64,000 bases of DNA from Gymnorhina tibicen (Eukaryota; Chordata; Aves; Passeriformes; Artamidae): assembly GCA_013399875.1 (NCBI GenBank), contig VXAZ01000446.1, positions 918,088 to 982,087 on the forward strand, written 5' to 3'. Positions within the stretch are counted from its first letter, which is position 1, and every line of letters starts with the position of its first letter. Below are positions 1-13,882 of the stretch, piece by piece. The position numbers were made by a program, and so were the translations under genes. The notes beneath the pieces are model-generated. The model saw only the letters and a list, made by a program, of their open reading frames with translations. It ran no database searches and was not told the origin of the DNA.

Positions 1-426
1 AAAATGTGCAAACAAGGAATGAGAAGCTCTGCATTTCAGTACCAGTACATCTAATTTCCAGTTACTTCAGGGACTGGAGCTGGAATTTTCTGAAGCTTGC
101 ATTTGACATCTCCTAACTGTTGAAATGGGTATTTTGAATTTATGGGCATTCACTTACAGAAGTGATGTGGTTTCCTTTTCATACCTTCACATCATGCAAC
201 ATTCTTTAAATTTTATTCAATAAGTAAAAACTGCAGGAATACTATAAACTGAAACTTAGAAAGATGTATTTGAAGGTTTTGGTGTTACAACATAAATACA
301 GCATCTGTGGCACTAATATTTTCTTGAAAATTGGATTCAATTATCATGTGGGTTTTATCAGCTGCTAAATGTAATTATTTTCACCTACCTTGAGGTGACT
401 GAAACTATTTGATTTTGTTTTAAATT

Positions 427-447
427 AAACAAAACAAACAAACAAAA
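427..447. repeat. (AAAC)n short simple repeat
   Basis: About five imperfect AAAC/AAACA units, seen directly. A short A-rich simple repeat with no other sign of function. Confidence 0.7.
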
Positions 448-3400
448 AGTCAAGCTGAGTCATGCTTCAAGCTGTTAGCATTTAACAATCTTTTGGCAGC
501 AGTGAGCCAGGGAAGAAAAAATTTGTACACTAAGACTGAGAGTACAGCGGGCCTGTGGCATGAAACATCATCCAGAACTGTCAGCCCTGCAGGGCTTTCC
601 TGCGAGCAACCTCGACCACCAAAGCAGGGGCTCTTGGCCCTGCAGAGCGCAGGAACCCAATCAGGGGGGAACCACAGCCCTGCTTCTTCCTTCAGTCTTG
701 TTTCTTGTTCAGTACCATGGACTTTGTCTATAAAAAACATGAAAAGGCCTTTTGTGGGATTAGAAGAGCAGCCTGTCACTTCAGCTGCTGCAAAGATGAG
801 TGATGAAAATGAGCCTGAGTGTGCTTTACATTCAAAGGCTTAAGGGAATAATGACCAAAGCACATCCACTAAGGTCACATAAAAGACGAAATTTCTGGTT
901 TTGAACAATCCAAACGGTGGAAAGTGCATGGAATGGAATTACTTAACAGTGGATGATAAAGCCATGTACAACCACTCTGAAGGGCCAGAGATTAAATGTT
1001 CTGACCAAAAAGACACCAATTAAAAAGGGAAGGGAACATGAACATTCCTTAGAAGCAGACATATTAATCGGTAATAACTCGACAAAAGTCACTGCTCTTA
1101 CTCCAGCCCCAGTTCTGTATCTGAGGCATTTCAATGTCTCTGAGGAATAAAGGTGGCAAAATCTGGTGCGTGCTGTAGAATAATAAAAATCTGGGTGAAG
1201 GCTGGTTAAAAAAAGCACCTTTAAGCTGATCTTTTTCTCAGACTGAAACTTAGTTTTCCAAGGAGGTGGGGGAACAAGTTTTTATCCTCCCTCTTACTCT
1301 TCACTTTTTGTATGGCTGCTGAGGTTCAGAAGGGGAGGGTGTTTTGCTGTATTTGCTGCTATATTTAAGGTTGCTTTCTATGGATTTTTAAGGCAGCCTT
1401 TCTTGCTTGCTTATAATAGTATGTCTAGACTACCTAATCTTTCAGATATGAAAATTTTAGTGTTGCTCTTTTTGTATCTGTGAGATCCAGCTGAGTTAGG
1501 TCCAGATGTTAGGCTGTGCTGCAGTTCTATAGATCAGACAGACACAAAGGCGCTTGTGAACCTGGCACTGTATCTAAATGTTCCTTCCAGACTAAAGGCC
1601 AGCTTTTGAAAAAGTGATCCTTACTAAATGTGGCAAAACATGCATTTATGCTTTAATGTTTCTTAGATGTTTGACTTGAAGTAGTCCAGCTTCCAGCTTC
1701 CAAAAGTTGTTCCACTCATCAGGATTAAGCAAACCAGTGGAAATCCTTTTGCACAAGGTGTCAGCAATTTTATTTCAACCTGAAGTTGTTTTTTCTGTTG
1801 CTTCTTTAGAAATGAGAACCAGGGAGGTGAGATGTGGACACACCTGCAACGTGGCCTAACTGAGGTAATTTGGCAGTTGCCGGTGATCCAGAGCCCAGGT
1901 TCTGAACATCAGTCAGAGTTTATATTTGTAGTGAAAGTGAGTGGTGGTTTTGCTGAGCTGGTGTCACACTTGTCCGTAGTTAAAAAGCCTGAGTACCTGC
2001 AAAATTACCACAAGGTGTAAAATGTCAGATTGAAACAGTGATCTTGAGGAACATCGCTTGAGGAATGTAACTTTCTGTCCCAGGGTGAAAGTATTTCCTT
2101 TCTTTCATGCTGATGTGTGTACATTAAAATGTTGTCTGGAACTTTTATGGGTAGATGTGTGTAGTTCTTCCTGGAGTCCCAAAGTAGCATTGCATAGTTC
2201 ACTTTAAGTATGCTTTATGGGCTTATTTGATTAGAGAACACTTGTTTTAAGGAAAAAAAAGGGCATGATGAGAGTTAATCTGTATGTTGAACGTGCCAGT
2301 ACTCTAAATTCAATTCCGTAACTCCATGTGTGTAATAATTATGGGCAAATTACTATTCTTCAGAGTAATTTTTGACAAAAGAATGATGACCTTAACTCAG
2401 TACAGAACATTTAGGCTGTTCTCTATTGACAGAAAATCAATTAGAGTCTTTAATTATTTTTGTGCAACTTTTGAATGATGATGTGTGGATAAAACTGGGT
2501 GTTGTGCTGGGTCGTGTAGTACAGTGATGCCTTCATGGCAATGGTAAAAGAGTTGGACAAACTGATGTCCTGGGGGAGTTTGATCTGTGAATGGCAGTTG
2601 TTGCCAAAATCCAGAAATGTGAGGATTTCTGGGTAATAGATGATGGCTTAAAGCTGCATCTCCATCCCTTGTCTGGTGCAAGACCAAGGGGATTGATGGT
2701 GAGGCAGCCCTGAGTGATGTCTGGTACCAGCATAGCCCTTGGGATGCTCCTCTGGCCAGAGCCACGTGTGCACGGAGCAGTCGGGGGCAGACAGGGAGTA
2801 GCTGCTCTGCTCTTGGTCTTTCAGGTCTTGAAAAGTGAAAATGCAGCTTGGCTGGGCTGAGGTGGCTTTATCTGTTCTGGAACAATAGCAGTGCTTTAAC
2901 TCCTAGGACCACCAAATCTTCTCCTGCAGTTTCGACAGCTGGTTTATGGAAATCGTGCTTTAAAACTTTACTGTTAAAAATGGCTTTTGTCACTTATTAT
3001 TCTCCATGGGGATTCCATTGCTTTCTCATGCGAGAGAAATGGGAGTATAGAGCAGAGCTTCTCCTTAGGAACTAGACTCAAAGATCGGGTCTTTTTCTTT
3101 ACAGAAGTATAGCTGCACCTTCTTTTTCTGTTTCTTCATCACTGGTGTTTTTCTTACCTCAGAACTGGGCCCAGGGGGGTAATTTTTGAAAATGGCAAAG
3201 CTCATTTCAAATCTAGGTATGTTACTCTGTGCTGTCACTGGTGATAGTGCCCCACAGACTTAAAAATGGCTTAAAAATGGAATCTTTGTCCTGCTTTAAT
3301 TGCCATCTATATCTACTCTATCCTCTATTCTTTAGCTCCTCTTTTCAGAGTGGAATGACCCCACATGAATGGAATTCTCTGGAATTCTGCAACAGTGGTA

Positions 3401-3716
3401 TTGCATTTTCAATTTTCTTCTTGTGTTTTATTCCATCAGGCCAGTTCCTTTTTAATTTTCATTGCTCTTCTATCTGATAAGCAAATTACAGCAGGTGAAG
3501 TCCTTGATTCCCAAGTACAGTACTATAACCAGCAAAGCCTGCACCTGTGGAAAAGCAGTGCCTGCTCACAAGTTGGCTTGCAAAATCTAAGTTGTTTATT
3601 GATCAGCTCTACATCCTGACCCAGTGGCAGGTGAATTTATAATACTTTCATGCTAAAAAAATGGCTTATGTTTTGCACCTGTAGTTTCACTTGCACCTGC
3701 AGCATCTGTCTGCTCC

Positions 3717-3736
3717 TTTTTTTTTTTTTTTTTTTT
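3717..3736. repeat. Poly(T) run of 20
   Basis: Twenty consecutive T residues, followed by AATAAATTTTCC. It could be a remnant poly(A) tail of a retrocopy on the minus strand, but I see no recognisable retrocopy body next to it and no flanking duplication. I call it a mononucleotide repeat only. Confidence 0.8.
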
Positions 3737-5226
3737 AATAAATTTTCCATCACTGCCAGCAAAATCTTCATGGTCATAGTGAGGTTTCAAGACTTTCCTT
3801 TTTTCACCTTCTAAGTCAGGAGTTCAGTTCTAAGGGTAGCAGGAAATGTAAGGCTGGGGAGGGGGAGGCAAGGCAAGGCAGAGATAATTTGGTTTGAACA
3901 AGATGCATTTTTTACCATATTTTAAGGGAACTTGTGAATTTGCTGTGGTGTCCCAAGCAAGTATTTTTGTGAAGCTCCAAGTGTTCCCCAGTTGTCAGGA
4001 ACAGTTCTCTCAGTTCAGAAGCTTTGTAGTTTTCAATGCATCTGCACTTTGGTATCATTAGAGTGGAGTAACTGAAAACATTTTCTCTTTTACTTCCTCT
4101 TAAATTGTAAAATGAAATTATTTCCTATTAGCCTCTACACAAGTGTCTGAGCTGAGAACAGAAAGAGCTACAAAGGCTGAGAAGTGCTGTACTTGAATAA
4201 CAGGTGTTGCCAGTGACCATGACTTACGGGTTTCATTTGGCAGACTATGGATAAATGAGCTGAGAAATGTCACTTCAGTCAATGCTGAGACATTAATCAG
4301 TCTTTGCTTTGATGTGTATTTTTTTTGTTTTAATTTTGTTTAAATCCACATCTGTCATGTTTTCAGCTACATAGCAAGAATTTGGTGTATATAGAAGCTC
4401 AGGATTTTATATATATTGATGTAAGAAGGTATAAGCAACTTCACACTCTTGAAATAATTTTAACATTAAAATGAGTGCTAGGGTTGTATTAGTCACACTT
4501 GTTAAATTTTTTAACTGTGGGAGAAGATATTTGATTTCAATTATAAGAACACTTTCAAGAGTTTCAAATGTAGAAAGAAAATGATGAAAATGAGATCCAT
4601 TTACCTTTATGTGACTAATGTGTAGCTGTCAGTAACCTTATTAGGTTATTAGCAGCAAGACAGCATTGGTAATTTGGTAATCATTTCATGATGATTTTAT
4701 GGTCATTCCTGTAGTGAAGGGTAGATGAAGGCAGCAAACATTCATCTGCAATGGTTTGGCCTTTGGAGCACAAGTTGGAGTTGGAATTCTGCTTTCACCA
4801 TTGGAGCTGGTTTGCCACTAGTCTTGAACCTGTTGGAGAATCAATTTAATTTACACTCCAGGATTCAGTATTTTCTCCTGTTCTGCAATGGCCAACTTCA
4901 GTACTTCTTTAAAAACCCCCAGATTTTTTACAGAAAGTACAATAAATTAAGATGTACAGTAAATTTTGAGAGCATTATTTTTTCAGGTGGTATTTTGGAC
5001 TCCCAAAAAAGCAGTTAATGAAAACCTAATGGAAACAGAGGAATGGCAATAATAATTCATGCTGCTTATGTGAGTTTGAGGGTAATAAAAAAATTAATAA
5101 AATACAATACTATTGAGGAGTTGAACAATCAGAATTCTTTGCTGGGTCAAAGGCTGAGGTTTTTCCTTGCTGTACCTCCTGGAGCTTGTTTCTTCATCTG
5201 TTTCTCCCCATAGATGCTTATGGATA

Positions 5227-5306
5227 TTTTTGGTTGGTTGGTTGGTTTTGGTTTTGTTGGGGTTTTTTTGTTGTTTTGTTTTATTTTGGTTTTGGTGGGG
5301 GTTTTC
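5227..5306. repeat. T/G-rich low-complexity tract
   Basis: A GGTT/GTTTT-rich stretch starting with three to four TGGT units and decaying into mixed T and G runs. The plus strand is nearly free of A and C over about 80 bases. Similar tracts occur at 17334-17376 and 59247-59342. Confidence 0.75.
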
Positions 5307-7127
5307 TGATGAATGGAATATGAAATTTGACTGATGCAGTACCAGTGTGGAGCTGTGTTATATTCTAAATACCAGCATATTTCAAGGTGTGTGATTGAAG
5401 AGGGGGAAGTAAGGCTGCTTCTCCAGGTTCCCCTTGGAATTGCCTCTGAATAGGCTGTTACAGTTTAGCACATTTTCAGTCTGTCTTACTAACTGCTTTA
5501 GTAACTGAATCGAATAAAAAAGTATCTTCCCTTTCATTCAAAGTTTTATGGAGGGTTAATGCAGAAGTTTATTGTTAGAGAGCACTGTGGCCACCTTTGA
5601 GAAGGATGGTGTTCTGATTGTAATTTTTTGAAATCTGAAATAATCAAATCACAGTCTGAGATAGGTAAAACACTCTTTTACAGCTCAATAAATTAGTTTT
5701 TTAAGTATTCTTGCCTAAGTTTGATTTCCACTAATCGTCAGTTCAAGTGCTATACTGGCAGGAAAGAGATGCCTATTCCTGTCTTTTCTGAAAATGAAAC
5801 TCCACAAAGCAAGATGAAAAGAGGGATTTTTGGCAAACTGATACCTACATATGTGTGCAATTTTAAGTGGATTAACAAATTGCCTATAGAATATATAATA
5901 TTTCTTAATGAGTCTTTTCTGAATAAATCTGTGTTCAGTAATGTTGTGGACCTTAGGGAACACTTGGAATTTTTATTAAGTGCCAATTTTTAAAATGCAT
6001 TCATTCAGTCCTGCAATCATTACAACTGTTAAGAAAAGTATATTTGTGATTGTGAATAGAAATTTCATTAAAAAATTCATTTAATATAAGGGATATGCAA
6101 AGGTACCAAGTTTCAGATAACACATCCTTTTATGATACTACAGCTTTGCTGCTTTTAATCATTAAATGGGTCAGAGGAAAAGGAGCAAATCAGTCTCTTA
6201 GGAAATTTGTTTTAAATCATGTACTTCATGTACTTTATGAAATAAGGAATTTAAAGTAAGTACCACATTGAATGCATCAAAATGGCACACAAGTGATTTA
6301 GAAGACCTTCAGTAATTCATTTCCTCTTTTTATCCTTTCATAGACAGTTGATGTGTCTTCCACTACTTACTATCAAGAGGATGGCTTCCTCCCAGTAACA
6401 TAATGCTTGTTTAACAAGAAATTGAATATAGCCCACCGAAATGTAGACCTTTGCTACATTTACTAATGCTGCAATTTGGGCAGTTTGAAAACTTTTAGCG
6501 ATATTTCTGCCGTAGTGTGCTGTCCTCATCCAGCAGTCATGAAGACTTTGTGCACTTTTGGATTTGATTACATAAAGATGATTTTGTGGCGATGCTTTCA
6601 GTTCTCCCTGCGTTCCATTGGGACAGCTCATCACAAAGCTCTGATTATCAAAGCTACTTTTACTATGCAAGGAGTGCTGGTGTGATGTAAGTATTTGTGT
6701 AATATGTAAAATTCACATTTCCTAAAGCTAATGAAATTGGAGGACCAAATGTGATACCCTGTTTAAGTGTTCTGTGTATTGCAGCTTTGTTAAGAAGAGG
6801 GTAAAGTTCATCATTTAATGTGTGTCTAAGTTTTAAGGTGTAATAACTGCAAATTGTGGCTTGGAAAGGTTTTGTTCTTCTCAATTACTAGAATGAAATA
6901 TTTCATTTCAAGGTGCTTTTAATATTGTTTTTAGTCCATTAAGTAGATAGCCTGTTTTAAGAAAGCACAGAGAAATAATAAAGAGCAGCTGTGCATGCAG
7001 TAAAATTAATAAAGCTTACCTGTGTAAGAAAATAACCATGTTTATAATGTTCCATTTCATCCAGTTTATGTAACAGATGTGGTTATTGCCATCCAAAGGC
7101 CCTCTGTTGTGGCCATGATGGTGTTAC

Positions 7128-7230
7128 TGAATCACAGAATAATTTAGACTAGAAAGGACTAAAGAGGTTGTTCAGTCCAACCTGTTCTAGAAGATCCAGT
7201 TTTGGAGTTCGATCAGGTTGCTCAGGCTCC
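7128..7230 (-). mobile_element. Old CR1 LINE 3' fragment
   Basis: Read on the plus strand it starts with TGAATCACAGAATAATTTAG and continues through a degenerate block like AAGGACT..AGAGGTTGTTCAGTCCAACC, then AGGTTGCTCAGG. These match the reverse complement of the avian CR1 3' end, including the tail octamers. It is strongly diverged and about 100 bp long, so it is an old 5'-truncated copy. The family call is sound; the far end is uncertain by 20-30 bp. Confidence 0.65.
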
Positions 7231-7428
7231 TTCTTCAAGAAATGCAGATAAATGCCCTTAAAAATTGGCTCTGAAATACCAAAGTCAGTGAGGAGGCTGG
7301 AAACTGTTTTGTCTATAGATTACTGCAAGTTTTGCATTCCATTGCTTATTGAATCCAGATTGAATTTCTGATGCCTGCTCTAGCTATGGTGATGCACCTT
7401 GTTGGGTGTTCTGTAGTATGGAGTGGAA

Positions 7429-7455
7429 ATAGGTTTGTGATAGGTTTGTGATAGG
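7429..7455. repeat. 11-bp tandem duplication
   Basis: ATAGGTTTGTG occurs twice head to tail, followed by ATAGG of a third unit. It is perfect and therefore probably a recent slippage event. Confidence 0.85.
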
Positions 7456-10400
7456 AAGTGTAAATATCAGAGTATTTAATGTGAGTCAGTATTAAAAGCC
7501 AGCCGAATCAATTGCTTGTTCCATTTCCAGTATTGGCTTTTTCAACTTTAAGATGCTCAGGATGAAGTGTGTTGGCTCAAACTGTCCAAAATTAGAGCTG
7601 CCATTCTCTACGAAGTCCTAAGATTGCAAAATTAAATGAGGAAACTGTCATGGAATCACGAGTTCAAAACACTAGTTAAAAACGTGAAAAACAGTATTTT
7701 TTGTCTTGGCATTTTTGCTAAACATTACCTGCTTGCCATGACAACACTGCAAATTACTAGTGATTTTTTAATGAAAAATATAGGCAAAAGTGGAAATTCT
7801 GAGAATTCTGATGGTGGGAACTGTTGGGGGAGTGTGTGCAGAAGCTCCTCCTGGAACATGTCAATAGCTTTGCTATTTCCAGCGGGGTTTGCAGTGAATA
7901 ATAAAATCAGTAAGAGGGGAGAGCTGTCCTTGTTAGGTGCCTTGGGGTTTTGTGCTTTCTGGCTGACTGGAGCAGCACTTCTGGCATAAATGGGAGAGTC
8001 AAGAGGAAATTAGGAAAACACTGCATTTAAAAAAAAACCAGCTGCTCACGTCACTATGTGCTGCGAGTGCTCCTATGGCTCTCTGAAATCAGAGAGAGAA
8101 ATCAAAATTTGAAAGCTGTTGACTGTCAGACATGCAGAGAAACTTTCTTTTTCTAGACTTCATCCACAGTTTAAATATTTCAATGCATTTCTAAGGCATT
8201 TTAAAAAATATTTTCTTAAGAACTCTTGAAGGCTTCAGTCTGAAATCTCTTGTCTTCAGTGCAGGACCAACTTGTTGCTGACTTCCAGTTTGAGTTGCCA
8301 GTTTGGGCATTATCCACTGAAAAGTTTAGTTGATGTTTTGGGGCTTCTTTGCAAGAATAATTAAAACCAGTTACAGATGTATAGCCCAGGAAAAGAAACT
8401 AATACAGCTGTCTAAATGCATATGATGGCAAAAGACTTACACAGAACTCTGAACTGCTGCTTCTTACCTGTTCCTAAAAATAGAGAAATCAATTAAAATG
8501 AAGGGTGCAGAGGAGAGAACAGTGAATGAGTTGAGCAGGAAGCCCAAGAGACAGCACAATTTTGCATTTGAAGATGTTTGTAATACCTTTTCATGCTCCT
8601 TTCAGCAGGACCATCATGAAAATATTGTGAGGGAGAAAAGGTCTTCTCCAAGTGATTGAATATGAATGAATATTAAAAGGGATAGAAAAAGAAAGCCGGA
8701 GTTCCGGAGTTAATGACTTGCTCGTTTGGGACAGAACCTGTATTTCTATCAATAAATTGGTTGGGGCCTGAAACACTCAATCAAAGATAATACCAGTGTA
8801 AAAATCATCTAATAGTGCAACAGAGAAGATGGTGTGAGGTCATGGCAGGGTTATGAGGGATGAGAACATAGTGGCAGAAAAAGCAAAATTCAACCGAAGT
8901 TTTCTGAATAAGCAAAACCGACATGTGAGGTGAAGTGAAGGAGGAAATTGTGCTTTTGGAAGTGACTGAAGCTTCCCTGCTTTACTGTAATTAAGAGACA
9001 ATTGGAGTTAATGTTAGTAGGAATAGGGTAGAATAACTGGAGCACTTTTTACAAAGGGTGACCAAAAAACCAGCTTGAATTTCTTCAGCCTTTACTTAAA
9101 TTTTGCTGATAGACAGCAAGCTTCTGCACGTCAGGAACTGAACTGCATATAAAGGCACGTCACCCTTGTGCTGGGCAAAGCTGGGGTTTGTCCTGGGGAT
9201 CTGGTGCTGAGTCTCAAAGCTGGGACAGAAGGGCAGCTGTTTCAAAGGGCACTTGGGTTTGGGTGCGGCAGTAACGAAGAATCTCTAATGAAGTGCAACA
9301 ATTAATTGCATTTATGTGCCTGCATGTAGGGGTTCATAGGAAGCATGAAGCTCAGTGTGTGGAAAGCATTCATAGGGAGGTATCCCTGCTGCCTCTCTGG
9401 GTAAGAAAGAGGACTTAAGAGTGTGAATTATTAATAGTTTACGAACAGCTCAGTCAAGCACAGCTCTCATTTGCATCTCTACTGCTAACAAGGTATTTGT
9501 AGTTTCAGATCAAGAGAAAATGGTCAGAAAGCCAGGGAGGGAGTCAAATCCTTGGAGACATTTTCCTCAGCTGCACGTGCTTGGTTTGGGTGGAGGAGGG
9601 AGAGCAGCCTGGGGACATCAGGGCAGGACAAAGGGTCCTAGGCAGGGGGCTGTGATAGCATTGCTAGTTCTGTATTCTGTTCAGCTAAAATGATATCAGT
9701 TAACCAATACCACAGCAGCAGAGACAGGATATGAACCTGTCTTGTATCAGAAGCTGTCTACAAAGGCAAATACAGATGTGTAGTTTAATACAGGTTGTGT
9801 TTAGAGGAAAAAAACATACGGCTAATCTAAAGAGGGCTTTTCTGAAGCAATATTTTATTTACAGTTGAGGAGGAAAATGATGGATTGAGCACCTCAGAGC
9901 AAGAAGTTAAAAATATCTCCTTCCCCCCGCCCCCCAAGCCTCCTTTCCTTCAGCAGCCTTTTTAGGCATAGCAGCCATGCAATTAATTGAAGTTCACTAG
10001 GAGCCTGTAATGAAAAGTCTAACATCATGTAGCTGCTTTCATTAATAATATCATTGTCTTTTGTCAGCTTTAATAGCAATTGGGTTTATCCAGCTGGAAA
10101 AAGTTAGACAAAGACAGATAGACAGGCAAGTCTGTGTACTGTCAATTGACGTAAAAAGAAATGCAGGTTTGCTTTTTAAAATATATCAAACCTGACATTT
10201 TATTCACTTTTTGGGTTCACTTTTCAAATTCTGTATGTGGATGCTGTCAGAAGTTTGGCTAATGGTATGAAAAGGTAGTTGTGGAGGACCATGGATGTCA
10301 CTTAATGGAGGCTACTGGTTTGGGGTTTTATCTTGCTGTAAAGATAAATATCTTGGCAACCTAAAAGAGCTAGAAATGAAAGGGAAAACTTGAGATCACA

Positions 10401-10679
10401 ATTAATATTTGGTAAAACGTTTAAGCAAGGATTGTATTCTTTTCTTGGATTCTGTAATAAATACTGTAAAATTTATATCTACAACAGGACTTTGAACGCC
10501 ATCCTGTTAATTAGGGTATTAGTATCATTTTAATCTCGTGACTGTGAAGTGATAAATAATGTCAACATGCATGTCAGTGCATCCCTTGGCAATCAGAACT
10601 TCCCAGGGAAGTGTGTTTGAGAGTTACTGAGGGATGGGGAATGCTGGTTAAATGCTGATCACTGAAGCAAAGCCAATCC

Positions 10680-11035
10680 ATCATTATTATGCCCCAAGCA
10701 GGCATTGTGTTATTGAAAGTCTTGGTTACCTTTGTTTCCCCAGGCTGAAATTGTTCTGTAAGTCATCTTAGCGTTAATTATTCAATAATGATATTGAAAA
10801 CGTACTTTGCAATCACCCGGGTGTGTTCCATCATTGTGGTTTTGTGCTTCATTAAATAGTAATTGCCTGGAAGCAAACGATCATCAGGTGTCAATCTCAC
10901 AAAGATGCATCGGTTTGCTCTTTGCTGCCAGATTAGGAAGTGATTGGAAATTATTTTCATCCTTTCCTCATTCTTTTGGCTTATAGTATTCTGATTAAAT
11001 TAAATGACAGCCGTTTAATAGCAGTGTTTAGTTAT
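10680..11035. promoter_or_regulatory. Candidate conserved noncoding element (unproven)
   Basis: Within about 350 bases there are several AT-core motifs typical of homeodomain sites (TTAATTATTC, TTAAATAGTAATTG, ATTAAATTAAATGA). There are also isolated CpGs (ACCCGGGTG, AAACGATCATC, GCATCGGTTTGC) in a region that is otherwise CpG-poor and free of repeats. Retained CpGs in unique AT-rich DNA are often seen in conserved enhancers. This is inference from composition only; no alignment was available. It could equally be ordinary sequence. Confidence 0.2.
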
Positions 11036-11453
11036 AATCTGGAAGGGAGCAAGGGAGTGATTGCTTTGCTGATGGCTCCAGTGTGGTGGCTGTAGTTCTG
11101 TTCCCTGATGTTCAGCATTTTGTGTGTTCTTTGTGTGTGGGACAGGTAACACATCTTGGATGGTTGTGGTGGTGGTGAGCAATTTCAGCTCTTCAAAGGG
11201 ACAGAAGGTTCTTGAAAGAAGCCTTTCTAAAGAGGGTTTAATCTATTAAGTGTGAGCTTGTTTGGTGCACTTTCTCAGCAGCAGTCACAGGCACAAAGGG
11301 AAGGCAGATCCCAGTGATCAGAGTAATCATAAAAGTGTGTTTGGTGAAAATTAATGCTAATGTTTTCAGTAGTGCTGGAGATCAACACACTGATAGAAAC
11401 AAATTATTTTGAGGTAAAGCAGTGGAATGAGTATCATGGGAACCATGAACTAA

Positions 11454-11797
11454 AATCACAGAGCCATAGAATGGTTTGGGTTGGAAGGGATCTTAAAGCT
11501 CATCCAGTTCCTCCTCCTGCCGCAGGCAGGGACACACCTTCCACTACCCCAGGTTGCCTCCAAGCCCCATCCAACCTGGCCTTGAACACTTTCAGGGATG
11601 GGGCAGCCACAGCTTCTCTGGGCAACCTGTGCCAGGGCCTCACCACCCCCACAGGGGAAAGAATTTCTTTCCAGTATCCTGTGGCAGTGGGAAGCCATTC
11701 CCATGTGTCACTCCAGACCCTTGTAAATAGTCTCACTCCATCTTTCTTGTGGGCTTTCTTCAGGTCAGGATGGGTTGTTGTCAATCCTACCCAGAGT
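11454..11797 (-). mobile_element. CR1 LINE, 5'-truncated 3' end
   Basis: The plus-strand text opens with ATCACAGAGCCATAGAATGG, the reverse complement of the CR1 tail octamers. It is followed by GGTTGGAAGGGATCTTAAAG, then GGCAGGGACACACCTTCCAC, GATGGGGCAGCCACAGCTTC and CTTGTAAATAGTC, in the correct order for an inverted CR1 3' UTR plus the end of ORF2. The element is about 340 bp and has no intact ORF2. The 164-codon plus-strand frame at 11354-11848 runs antisense through it and is not a gene. Confidence 0.93.
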
Positions 11798-13786
11798 GGC
11801 ACATCCCTGTACATGGCAAATTTTAACTCTCTGAGGCCAAGGAGGTGATCCCAACCTATTTAATTCTCTGCATTTAGGTACATGGCTGCATTATTAGGAA
11901 AAAAGTGAATTTTTTGTCAGTGCAAAAAAAATTGTTAGTGATATACCAGGAGTTCTTAGGTGGGTAATTCTGCCAAGATACCTGTTTCTAGGGGGAGAGG
12001 TGAGAATTCGGAGGTGATATTTGGCATCCTGAGTCCGGCTGTAACTCTCTTGTTCCAGATGAAGGAAAGCTGGGCTGTCTATTACACAATGTGGCATTAA
12101 TTAGGATGATCTCAAGGCATTCATGAATGTACAGGATACAGAGCAGCCAGGAATCATGAAGCTTGGTTGTCTGTTGCTTACTGGGCAGATGTTCTGTGCA
12201 GTTAAGGAAGTGGTCAAGTTTCCTTGTCATCATTTGATGGTTCCGCAGTGCCTGGGCAGAATTCCTGCCTGCCTTGTTGCATTCATTCTTAGGCAAGGAA
12301 TCAACTTGAATTTGGGGCTACTTCTTTGTGAGTGCCATTATGCTTCCACTGCTTATAAGTTTTGTCTTCAGGAGCTTTTCTTTGCCTTATAATTTACTTG
12401 GTTTTGAGTGTAAATTGGTAGAGTAAAATCGTTGTCTGTGTGGAGCTGTGGGAACTGTCACTATATTATCCCCAAGAAGAGATAATTCTCAGTTCAAAAT
12501 ATGCAGATAATCACTGTCAAATAGTACTTTCCAAAAGGGCACAGTAAAACTGACAACATTTTTTTTCTTGCTCACTGAATAGTCTTCAGATGCTTTGTAG
12601 TAACAAAATTAGTGTTTATTAATAGCTTGTCAGGGGAAATGGCACTGACTAGGATGGGGAGCAACAGGGACTGTGAGATGTTGACTTCACTGGAGTATGA
12701 ACTGCTGCCTGTCTTGGATTAATGTGCAGTGGGAGGAACACCAAACGAGTGGCTGTGTTTGACCCAGCACAGGTGTGCAGTAGAGAGAAAATCTGCAAGA
12801 ACTGGTGAAGCTGATGTCCCTCTTGATAAGGGTTCTTCTTATTCATTTTTTTTAACATTACTTACCTTCAGGATTGCACTAAGGGAAGGATGTCTCAGCT
12901 GCAGAAGAACACAGGGGTAGATGTGCCTTTCACTTGGCATCAATTTGGTTTTTTCATATGGTTGGTATCTTGCCTGTGGTAAGCACAAATTTGCTTTGAA
13001 ATATAACATGACAGTGACCGAGTTTTGTAAAACCAAAAACCTGTTCTCTGTCTTTTGCAAAAGTTAAGGAGTATATAGTGAGTTCTGATAGCTGTGTACT
13101 ATCCAGAGTACTGGAAAATCCCTCTTTTTCATCTGAATAGGTGATTGACAAGCAAACATTACACTTTGCAGTGTGGACACTTATCCTTGTTAACTACTAC
13201 TGCTCCTGAGAAAAACAGTGAAAATAGTGTTTTAAAATAAAATAATATTATAATAATGTTCTTAAAATTATTAAGAACACCTCAGTCAAAGTTTTTTTTT
13301 TGATACTTGCTTATAGAAGCATTGCACGAATGCACAGAAGTGAAAATATCTGTGATTCCTCTGTTAGGAGTATTGGAAAGAGTTCAGAGCAGAGATGGTC
13401 CATGTGTGGCATTTCTGCAGGAATTGGCTTGTGGCAGTTGTGGTGCAATGCAGACTATTTCCCTTGCTCCAAAATGCACAATTTGGGTCTAGGAGATGCC
13501 CGGTTCTAAGGTGAGCCTTCGGTGGGAGTGGGTGTCCCTGGAGCCAGGTGTGAATATCTGTGACGGGGAGGGTTTGGGCAGCTTGGGTCCTACAGCTCCT
13601 CCCTTAGACACTTCTGAATCTTCTTGTGACTATTTTAAAATGTTCCTAGTTTTGCTCATGAGATTTAGGGCTGAGAGAATTACTTACTGTCAGTAAAAGT
13701 GCTGTGAGAACACCCCAAAAACCCCATAACTGAAGACATTCATTTTGTCTTCACTGTGGGGTGCCACTGGAGTTTATTAATATGAC

Positions 13787-13806
13787 TAATAATAATAATA
13801 ATAATA
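13787..13806. repeat. (TAA)n microsatellite
   Basis: Six to seven uninterrupted TAA units, seen directly. Confidence 0.85.
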
Positions 13807-13882
13807 GGAGTAACTTGCATTCCTTTCAGTATGCAGATTAAATACTGATTAATCACTTGATGATTGAGCAAAGTCCACCTGG

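Larger units (their letters stand above)
1..7127. other. Unique AT-rich noncoding DNA, no gene seen
   Basis: I find no exon, RNA gene or CpG island here. Open frames are short, overlap on both strands and carry no domain I recognise. The stretch holds three simple repeats, listed separately: an AAAC run near 430, a 20-base T run near 3720 and a T/G-rich tract near 5230-5306. The rest looks like single-copy intronic or intergenic DNA. Confidence 0.6.
7236..11453. other. Unique noncoding DNA with candidate conserved block at its end
   Basis: No gene is supported. Most of the stretch is ordinary AT-rich sequence. Near 9890-9950 there is a short C-run (TTCCCCCCGCCCCCC). From about 10680 the character changes to homeobox-like TAATTA/ATTAAT motifs and isolated CpGs; that part is listed separately. 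Confidence 0.5.

Noticed and set aside
3660..3740. Possible retrocopy poly(A) tail (T20)
   Set aside because: No retrocopy body or flanking duplication could be seen next to it.
11354..11848. 164-codon plus-strand open frame
   Set aside because: It runs antisense through a CR1 LINE; similar frames occur over every long inverted CR1 in the window.
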